Shown here in pieces: positions 56,271-64,000 of a stretch of DNA of 64,000 nucleotides. Every line of letters begins with the position of its first letter. The stretch's first letter is position 1. Origin of the DNA: Dichetophora obliterata (taxonomy: Eukaryota > Arthropoda > Insecta > Diptera > Sciomyzidae); assembly GCA_963920525.1 (NCBI GenBank), contig OY986436.1, positions 179,322,361 through 179,386,360 on the forward strand, given 5' to 3'. Under the pieces are notes generated by a model. The model was not told the DNA's origin and made no database searches. It saw only the letters and a program-made list of their open reading frames with translations. The position numbers were made by a program, and so were the translations under genes.

Positions 56271-57104
56271 AACTTTTATGCCCTATTTTGTGATTTGCTC
56301 GAGTGGAATCTCAAATATTACACTCTTTCCAACACCGTTTTTTTTATAATTGATTCTGCATTTTGCTTGCGTCTATTACAACAAGAAAATATTAACCCAT
56401 GAAAACCAGTGTTAGTCTCTCTTTTTTACTTATAACCTTTTTTTCTCTCATCTGATCGTTTTCTCCATCCACATTGGATGTATTTGGCTTTTTAATTGGA
56501 TGGTGTGAATCTATTTATAAATGTAGTGTACGTCGAAATGACTAACATTGGCTTTAACGTAACGTTTTATACACAAAGCCACGCGTACTGCACAAGGGGT
56601 ATATTAACTTTCTCACTCCGTATGTAACGCTAATAAGGAGGCGTGGAGGTATAGAAAAATATATATATATCTGGTCAGCATCACCTCCTGTCTGTCTGCC
56701 AATCTGTCTGTCACGTTTACAGCCTCAATTTTGAAGCTTTCCTAATAAAATATAAAACAGATGCTTATATTAAAAAAACGAAGATAAAGTTCGGGAATGA
56801 GCCAAATCTGATAAAAATCACGCCTACCTCAGTTACGAAGTGACTTTATCAAAACGGTATCTTTTAAAATGCCACAAGAATTAATACATGAACTTGGACT
56901 TTTGCACATTAGCTTTGAAGTAAAATATTCATCACACATTTGAAATTTGTCAAAATTGTATGAAAACCACGCCTACCTCACACACAAAGTGGCGTCATTC
57001 AGTGAACTGTCTCCATAGATAGACAAAAATAGAAGGATTGCTCCTATGAAATGCAATTTTCTGTGCTTAATTAGTTTAAGCCAATTAAGAAAAATTTTAT
57101 AAAT
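56271..57104. repeat. Degenerate repeats with ACGCCTACCTCA
   Basis: (A/C)CACGCCTACCTCA occurs at about 56819 and 56970, each followed by AC(A/G)AAGTG and a related tail, and CTGTCTGTCTGCC lies at 56686. These look like aged tandem units of about 150 bp. No gene. Confidence 0.4.
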
Positions 57105-57335
57105 GGCCGAAACCGGTTAGACCCCAGGGGTACCTGCCTTGGACCTATATTAATTTTTTACTTGATTTTGTATGGGAGGTACATACAAATATTAACCGAT
57201 CTTAACAAAAATTCGTCAGAATTGTAGTCAAATAGAGTAATAGAGTAATATGTACTGAAAATGGTCGAAATCGGTTAGACACTAGGGATACCTCCCTAGG
57301 ACCTATATTAATTTTTTACTTGATTTAGAATGTAA
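57105..57335. repeat. Direct repeat with CGGTTAGAC...GGACCTATATTAATTTTT
   Basis: Two units start at about 57105 and 57262: GGCCGAAACCGGTTAGACCC and GGTCGAAATCGGTTAGACAC. Each continues with AGGG(G/A)TACCT(G/C)CCT and GGACCTATATTAATTTTTTA. Unit spacing is about 157 bp. Confidence 0.6.
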
Positions 57336-60156
57336 ATTTTTAGTTTTTAGCATTTTTCAAAAAAAAAAAAGTGTTTGTAGGACGCAGTAGGAAAATTTAT
57401 TTGCAGTTCCTGGTTATACAGAATCTATACTAATCCAATAAAAAATGGCACTTATTTTTATAGGATTTGTTCTTTTTTTTTCATCGAAATTTGTCAATTA
57501 ATAAAATTTTTCATTTGATAATATCATATTAAAATCAATAAAATATATTTCAAATTTTATATTTTCGACGATTTCTTAATTCAATTTATTTACTCAAATA
57601 TTTTTTATAATAAAAAAATTTACTTGGCTCATTTTAGTCAAAACACAAATTTTTGACAGTTATTTGTTTAAGAGAACCCAAAACGAATTGAACAAAACAT
57701 GATTTTCTTTTTAAAATATCTCTGCTTTGAAGTGTCGCAGCGTAGCCAAAACTGAGTATTTCCCCTAAGTATTTTGTTTTTATCTTATCTATGTACTTAC
57801 ACAGGATACCAATATTAATAGGTTTCGAGTCATACAAATTTTGATTTTTGTCAATGGGACAACGCACTGTGCGTCATCATAATACAAAACCTTCATAAAT
57901 TAAAGAAAAATGGTTAAAACTTGATATTTTACACATAAGCGTTGATAGGGCATCCGATCCCGGGATCCCTGACTTTTCTTAGTCCCGACAGTCCCGGAAT
58001 TTCAAGGCCTAAAATCCCGGGATTTTCGGGATCCCAACAAAAAATCAAAAATATTCCAACAAAAAATTTAATGATAACTCCAATGTAAAGTTTCAACTTC
58101 CGGCCCTTATTTGTCAGAATGTATCAAAGAGACATAAAAACTTTTACTGAAATTGAAATCTCGTACAATTTGAATTTAGATTTGTAAAAAATATTTAGAT
58201 TACATACTTTGCATTTGACAGTTGAGAGCGCTCAAATGCTGAAATATTACATAGTGTGCCGTGAATATCCAACTCATACCCTTCGATGGATAATTATGAA
58301 TGCTATCCCCTTTATTACGCAAAATTAAATATTAAGTATTCACTGAAGTTATGTTACAGCAGATCACAATAATCTATTAAAAGGATTGTACATTGGCTGT
58401 CCTGCATATCCTACGTATTTAGCAGCTATCCAAACAACAAAAGATAACAAAAATATTGCTTCTACTTACTACACGTTGCCATCAGCATCGTTAAGTAGGT
58501 GTTTATTTTTGTTGATGTGAATGCGTTTGTGTTGATGGTACATGTTTTGTTTTTTTGCATTGCGCGAAGGAAAAATTAACAGCTGGACGTTGACAAATGC
58601 GTTTCTTCGTGACAGAAAAAAAAGATGACATCAATTAATATACAATTAATTAACTTAGGCATGGCATCGGCAGGGTATCTTTTAGGTATTTGGCTTATCT
58701 CTAGAAAACAGAAAAGTTCTGTCTTTTCCTCGGGCAATGTAATAAAATTTATTGATGTGAATATCAACGAGTGTTTTAATGTAATTTAGTGTAATATAAT
58801 TTTAAATTTTTGTAATTTAAAAATTATTTTATTAAAAAACACATTAAATGGTGAAATGTATGAAACTGCAAAAAAGCTTCGCTTCTTTAGTGTATCCACC
58901 AATGCAGCTGTTTTTCTTTTCCGTACTTTATTTCATTCTTCCTCATCTCACTTCACCTTATATTATTTTTCCTTTACTTAATATCATTCTTAAAATGCTT
59001 TCACAACTTTAAAAACAAACAGTTTATTTCAAAAGTTTTACTGTACTACTGTTGTATAATTTTACGTTATAATAGATAGAGCTTAAAGATAGAGTCAACA
59101 TTTTCGTAGAACATGAAAAGTTATTTCAATGTCAACCTTACGTAATTTCTGATGTAAATATTTTTGTAAAATATTATCCAACCAGAATTTGTATTGATCT
59201 CTTTGACTCATTGACATAACCACTTTTATGCTTAAATTTTGTTAGCTTGTTGGTGCTAACAAAAAGTATGTTACTATATTTAATATTTGTTTAAATGTGC
59301 TTCATGTAGCACATTTTTGCAACCTTGTGTCGAAAATGTGTTTTATAAATAAAGCTTTTTTTTGGTACTTTTATTATTTTTTATTGCTTTTTTCTAATGT
59401 ATCTACATTTCAGACTTTGTAATTGTTATTACTTTCAACTAGAACATCGTTAAAAATGAACTTAGTTGAATTCATTATCGTTGCATGTTATTATTATTAC
59501 CTTGATCTTGACTGAATAGATGGTTTTTAATAATTCTACAAACTATTTGCGTTGCAGTAGCAAAGCAAGCCGGTAGTTGAAATAAGTTATTCCTATTTAA
59601 GGCTAGTTATTTGGTGGCAATGTAATTACAGGCTATTAAAAGCTATCTTATGTTATAATTTTTAGAAATAGTTATAATTTTGTTTTCTTTTATTAGAATA
59701 AAAGAAATAAGAAGAATAAAAGTTAGCAAAATACTTGAAGGTAATTGTTAAAACAAATTAGTAAAAACGCAATGAAATTAGTATCGCATTAAATTAGGGA
59801 CGAAAATGTAGAAATAAATTTACAACAATACGTGTAAGAAATAACACGAAAGCGAGTGAAAAAACAGTGGTTGGGATAGAAAATCAGAAATCCTTAATAG
59901 TTGTAAATGTAGGTGCTTCTTACATTTGTGACTGCCACCGATACCTATTGACGCAGTTATTTTTCCATTTTCTAATATTATACCATTAACTTTAGTGTTG
60001 ACCACCCTATTTGACAATAAAGTACAAATTTTGTTTTGAATTCAAAAAATTTCCACAACAAACACATATAGAAGTATCAAAAATTATGGGTAACAATTGT
60101 TACTTTGCCAGAAAGGACTGTTAAAACGACTTAAGCTTTTCCAGTCCCAGTAAAGA
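57336..60156. other. Unassigned intronic sequence
   Basis: 57950-58035 has ATCCCGGGATCCC, GTCCCGGAATTTC and ATCCCGGGATTTTCGGGATCC, a palindrome-rich patch that may be a hAT-type end. No partner was found. The rest shows no recognisable gene or element. The minus-strand open frame at 59820-60017 has no known domain. Confidence 0.4.
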
Positions 60157-61140
60157 ACAGGTTGGTTGAAAAGTATTGAAAGCAAAAATTAAATGTTTTG
60201 CTTAGCCGGTTTTTCATTCAGCTGATTCAAAAGGTTGCAATAATGTTAAGAGTTAATTGTTTTCCGGGGTGGTTACGATTTCCGTGGCCACTCGATTTAA
60301 GTAAGCAGTTTTGAAGTACTCTGAGAAAATAAGATTCACCGAAGGATTTATCGATACATCGATTAGTTATCGAGATATCGATTTTTCAAAAAATGTTTAC
60401 TCAACGGAACCAATATTTAAATTCGGTTATATCTTTGCTAATAAACGAAAAAAAAATGTTTTTTCGTATTTTTTTCTTATTGAATAATTTTTTTAAGTGT
60501 TTCTGCCTTTGGCAAAATGTATTTTTTCTGTAAAAGGAGCCAGATAGACTTTTATCAAAGGTTGTTTGTTGTATTCTGAAGTACATATTGATATTTTTCC
60601 TAATTTTTATAAAAAAAAATTATACCCAAATTATCCCGATCGGTCAAATTTTAGCATAGATATAGTCGAATTTACATTATGACTATTTTTAGTAAAATTT
60701 TTTTGAAAAATCGATAACTAGATAACTTATCGATATATCGATAAATACTTCAGTGAATCTTATTTTCTCAATAAGCTCTTCAAAACTTCATATTCAGATC
60801 TTGGGGCCACGGAAATCGTAATCGTGCCTGTTTTCCTTTTCAAGATAACCAACCAACACAATACCTTTTGCATCAGAAAACATTGATTCCATAACCATTT
60901 TTGCCGATCGTTCTGACTTTACCTGTCTTGGAGTTGAACAACCACCTTTAATCCACTGTTGAATTGTTAACGAATGCGGGCACTTACTTTCTGAACAGCT
61001 TTTTCATCAGTAATTTTTCATATAAAATATGGAGTACTCGTTCGTGTGAGATGCCTATGATATCAGAAATTTCACGCTTAGTCAAACTTCTCACAAAAAT
61101 AAGAAACAGATTCCATTAAAACTTTTACAGTTTCGTTATG
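60157..61140 (-). pseudogene. Irritans-type mariner relic, split by a MITE
   Basis: The terminus ACAGGTTGGTTGAAAAGTAT at 60157 matches the irritans mariner end design. Reading the minus strand from about 61080: ISDIIGISHERVLHILYEKL (helix-turn-helix), KKLFRK, then STPRQVKSERSAKMVMESMF and DAKGIVLVGYLEK (about 60840-60960), the block between the first and second catalytic Asp. Beyond the MITE, LLNQLNEK (about 60205-60235) continues it. The VTMDETW segment with the first Asp and everything after LLNQLNEK are missing, so it is a deletion derivative. Confidence 0.75.
60266..60828. mobile_element. hAT-like MITE with 8-bp duplication TGTTTTCC
   Basis: TGTTTTCC occurs at 60258-60265 and again at 60829-60836. 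Between them, GGTTACGATTTCCGTGGCC (left) and GGCCACGGAAATCGTAATCG (right) are inverted. The match extends through GAGAAAATAAGATTCAC and ATTTATCGATA to about 130 bp. The octamer duplication fits hAT or P-like elements. TATCGATA words crowd both arms. It interrupts the mariner relic at the LEK codons. Confidence 0.85.
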
Positions 61141-61320
61141 ATCTTCTATTGCTCATAAGTAATGTTACCAACTATACTTACTTTGTAAGTAGCATACTTA
61201 TTTTCAGCTTCAAACACTTACAAAAATTCTACTTACTATTTATTTTTATAATTCTAAAGAAATAATTCTAATAAATAAGTCTTGCGTAAGACTTAATAAC
61301 AAAAAATTTGGTCACCACTG

Positions 61321-62085
61321 CACTCAAAAATATTTGTGTGTAAATATTACTAATAACTGTGTCCATTCTAAGAATTTTATTAGTAGTGATTAGCTACGAA
61401 TAGGACTCGTCGAATCGACGTATATTAGTACATATTACGAATATTTTACTCATATTCGTACAAAAACAAATGTATATTGTACCAAATCATTTGTTACATT
61501 TACGAATTTAATGACAAAAAAACATTCTGTCTGAGCTGGAGTTTGAACTTCAGCTCTTTATCTAACGGGCCACGCACTGTACCAGTAGGCTACAGCAACT
61601 TTACAATCTTACAGTTCCTTATATTATGTAGTTGATCGACAAACCAGCCCCCAAAAATAAAAAAACTGCCTGAGCTGAAGTTTGAACCTCGACTTAAAAA
61701 TTTCGCGACGCGCACTCTACTAGTAGGCTACATCATACAGTTCCACTTTACAATCATCTGAGCTGGAGTTTGAACCTCTTTGGCTTACGGGACACGCACT
61801 CTACCAGTAGGCTACAGCCACTTTACAATCATACCGTTCTTAATATTCTGTAGTTGTTCGACAAGCCAGTCAATTTAAAATTTTTTAAACTCAACTAATA
61901 ATTCGTACAGTCTACGAATAATTCGTACATTCTACGAATAATTCGTACGGTCAACCTACGAATGAATTTGTTCTACTAATATGATGTTTCATTCGTAAAT
62001 AGTACAAAAGCCTTAGTAAATACTACGAATGTAATGCAAAAAAATTACGAACGCATTTGTACAAGAAATTTACGAATATTATCTA
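61321..62085. mobile_element. TACGAA-rich element holding three SINE heads
   Basis: CACTCAAAAATATTTG resembles the start of the MITE at 26381 (CACCCAAAAAATATTT), and both interiors are full of TACGAA/TTCGTA and GTACAAA words (61390-61500, 61900-62080: TACGAATAATTCGTAC repeated). The right terminus is not visible, so it may be truncated. It is interrupted between about 61520 and 61830 by tRNA-like heads. Confidence 0.5.
61522..61826 (-). mobile_element. Three tandem tRNA-like SINE heads
   Basis: Three minus-strand copies at 61522-61604, 61664-61738 and 61757-61826. Each has TGTAGCCTACT(G/A)GTA(C/G)AG-type A boxes and (A/G)GTTCAAACT(C/T)CAGCTCAG-type B-box regions. They resemble the head of SINE family 1 (40445) but without its body, so either heads alone were amplified or the array arose by local duplication. 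Confidence 0.7.
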
Positions 62086-63171
62086 TACTATTATACATAT
62101 AAAAGGAGACTCACGAAATTTGATCCAGAGTAAGCTCGGTAACCGCTGAACCGATTTTGATAGTTATTTTTTTATTCGATTCCTATGATAATTAGGATTG
62201 TCATAGCTTACCAAGGTTTTCAAAAATGTATTCTTTAATTACTACAGAATCACGAATTTTATTTTATGCTTACATGCAACCAGCAGCCCAAGAACACTGC
62301 AGCCCAAGAACACTGCAGCCATGTTGAGTAGTTGCTTTCAGTGAGATTCTTGCTGTCATACAGAGTTGATTAATTTTCATTGCAAATGTTTTGAGGGGAG
62401 TTGCCTGAATTGAGTTATAAGCATAAACTATGTTTTGCAGCCTTTCTAGCCAGCTTTTCCCAACTTGAGATTGTGTTAGTCTATCTATACGAATACCTAT
62501 TTAAAGGAGTTGTGACACTGCACGAATGTTTGACAACCACTGAACCGAATAAGACGATATAAGTATCAAAGTATTTGTTTTTTTCCGAACAGCATGAAAA
62601 TTCGTATATAGCAGTAACTGCGGCAGGACGTGGTATGTAACTGCTGGGGAGTGCTATAAATCAATAAAAGTGCTGTATTTATCACAAGGTTCTGATCGTC
62701 ATGCATTGATGTTTCAAAAGGAAACGTCTGGCATGTGTTTTGTTCGAAGGCCAGGTTTGAAATATTTTAAATTTTTTTTACCGAAATTACTTTTTAAACT
62801 ATATTTTAAAATTTTGTTTCATAAAACAAATTCATAATAATTATTAGATCATTAGTTTTTAAGCTGTAGAACATTGTAGAAAATATAAAAGCAATATTTT
62901 AAGCAAATCAATTTTCATCAAAAAATTATAGGGTATATGGCAAATGATTTTTAACGATAGAAATTGTTTATGTATCAAAATGGCGCAATTTTTGCAGATA
63001 AATGAAATGTCATATAAGAGAGTAGGGAAAATGAAAATATAAAAAGTTTACAACAACCAATAACTTTTGGCCTATTTTTGAGTACAATTGGATATTTTAG
63101 AGTTTTTTTGAAAACAATATAACACATTCTGTTTTTATAAACAGAAAATTTATAACAAAAACAAAACAAGG
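62086..63171. repeat. Dispersed repeat, two related units; no gene
   Basis: TCTATACTATTATACATATAAAAGGAG...AACCGCTGAACCGATTTTGAT (62088-62165) and TCTATACGAATACCTATTTAAAGGAG...AACCACTGAACCGA (62483-62550) are related units. TCTATACTATTATA is a start known from some arthropod Helitron-type repeats, but I see no 3' hairpin-CTRR end. An 18-base duplication (CAGCCCAAGAACACTG) is at 62284-62318. Confidence 0.35.
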
Positions 63172-63925
63172 TATGGGCATTTCCAAACTGGCGTTACGGA
63201 CGATTTGTACGAAAAAATACTGCAAAAATTGAATCAAAAAGTCTAATATTTAAAAAAATTTTTATGTTTGCATAGTATTCAAGTAGCACTATATTAAGTT
63301 AAAACAATGACAAAAATCAACCCTAAGGATTTTAAGATATTAGCAAAAATATGTCCTGGCGTTACGTTACAAAAAACGGAAGTGATTTTTGACTTGGATT
63401 ACAAAATTTGCAAAACTCTCGAATTGGAGAAGACTTTTTGTATACGAATTTTTTTTAGAAGAGTTTAAAATAATACAAGTTTATTTTTCAAGTGATCAAA
63501 TTTCAAAATCTTCTCTGGTTTTTTTATTTGTCTTTTTGATCTGGCGTTACGTTACTGGCGTTGCGTACCTTAAATTTCTACTGTAGTTTAATTGGGTAAT
63601 TAAGTAATTAGGTAGTTACGTAATTATATAATTTCGTAATTTTAAAACAAATTTAATATATTGTTTTTTCCATGCCTCAACCATTCTTCATTATCTCTAG
63701 CTTACAAAAAAGCTTACGAAACTTTTACTAAACACTTACGAAAAAGAAAAACTACATTTGTTAGCCAGTGCAGACGATTTGACCTTCAAGGTAAAAAAGA
63801 TTTATCTATAAATTGCTTAAATTAATAAAATGAAAATGTTTCTTTTAGATATATCATCAAATAATACGTTTTTAATAAGTTTTAATTTTTTGGTCACGAT
63901 AGACTTTTCTGTGGAAATGCCCATA
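63172..63925. repeat. 14-base inverted repeat flanking candidate exon 2
   Basis: TATGGGCATTTCCA (63172-63185) and TGGAAATGCCCATA (63912-63925) are perfect complements with TA outermost. CTGGCGTTACG recurs four times in the left half (63188, 63356, 63541, 63555). This may be a 750-bp TA-target MITE. Chance is not excluded for a 14-base match. Confidence 0.4.
63701..63790 (+). CDS. Candidate internal coding exon of the same unrecognised gene
   Basis: A long pyrimidine tract ending TTATCTCTAG (63691-63700) is followed by 90 bases open in the frame dictated by the exon at 17024, then the donor AAG/GTAAAA at 63791. Both ends are phase 0. The thirty codons read LTKKLTKLLLNTYEKEKLHL and then LASADDLTFK, a charged, probably helical segment. 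A second frame is also open, so openness alone is weak evidence. The exon sits inside a 14-base inverted repeat that may mark a MITE, and the words CTTACAAA/CTTACGAA within it recur in window repeats. I do not recognise the protein. Confidence 0.3.
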
Positions 63926-64000
63926 TCGCAATAATGTTGATGCCTAGTAATAGAATTTTCTTAACATGCCTTCTATCCGTACAAAATATTTCCGAAAAAC

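Larger units (their letters stand above)
17090..63700 (+). other. Candidate large first intron (about 46.6 kb)
   Basis: If the exons at 17024 and 63701 belong to one transcript, this is the intron between them: donor GTAAAT at 17090 and acceptor TTATCTCTAG ending at 63700, behind a long pyrimidine-rich tract. Everything recognised inside it is transposon-derived, which is usual for large fly introns. Further small exons inside cannot be excluded. Confidence 0.3.

Noticed and set aside
56083..56349. Open frame rich in YLTLP repeats
   Set aside because: Purely a translation of the ACCTT pentamer array.
59820..60017. 65-codon minus-strand frame with IGIGGSHKCKKHLH
   Set aside because: Looked briefly like a nucleotide-binding or metal-binding motif, but there is no family match, no splice context and no support from neighbours.
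63291..63586. Plus-strand open frame just before candidate exon 2
   Set aside because: No acceptor or donor consistent with the flanking phases and an amino-acid composition typical of AT-rich noise.

Overview
The window is eukaryotic nuclear DNA, very AT-rich and almost free of long open frames. Its transposon content points to a higher dipteran fly: rosa-type DD41D mariner, irritans-type mariners, piggyBac, CR1/jockey-like and RNase H-bearing LINEs, tRNA-derived SINEs and many TA/TWA-target MITEs. A tephritid or muscoid is my best guess, made from families I remember and not from a search. There are no operons, rRNA genes, CRISPR arrays or prokaryotic signals.

The only candidate host-gene signal is two short plus-strand exons in matching phase 0. 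One is a 22-codon first coding exon (17024-17089) with a good fly-type start context and donor. The other is a 30-codon exon (63701-63790) with a good acceptor and donor. If both are right, most of the window is one intron of about 46.6 kb and the first 17 kb is upstream or 5' UTR sequence. I do not recognise the protein, and exon 2 lies inside a possible inverted-repeat element, so this is a hypothesis.

Layout. 1-15.5 kb: a mariner end, a degenerate cysteine-rich pseudogene, a Tc1 relic, a piggyBac-type terminus, a LINE with a MITE inside, a 1.5 kb Harbinger-type element (TAA duplication), clusters of a TGCTGACAAC motif, and a nearly complete rosa-like mariner with its N-terminal half deleted. 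15.5-17.1 kb: likely 5' region and exon 1. 17.1-23 kb: a tandemly duplicated repeat split by a hAT-like MITE and by a CCCTGCAGG element whose empty site is preserved in the other copy. 24.6-28.4 kb: two LINE relics. 28.7-34.4 kb: mariner halves flanking a 4.6 kb insertion that holds a pogo/Tigger element, which itself holds a Harbinger-type MITE. 35.4-37.1 kb: a whole-length dead Tc1 element with inner repeats. 38-51.6 kb: MITEs, SINEs and a near-perfect 142-bp palindrome. 52.6-55.9 kb: a piggyBac element with intact ends, nested insertions and a dead transposase. 55.9-56.3 kb: a pentamer array. 60-62 kb: a mariner relic split by an element with an 8-bp duplication, then tRNA-like heads.

The mobile elements do not work together. 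They record successive layers of insertion, and several borders can be checked from target-site duplications or paralogous empty sites inside the window.
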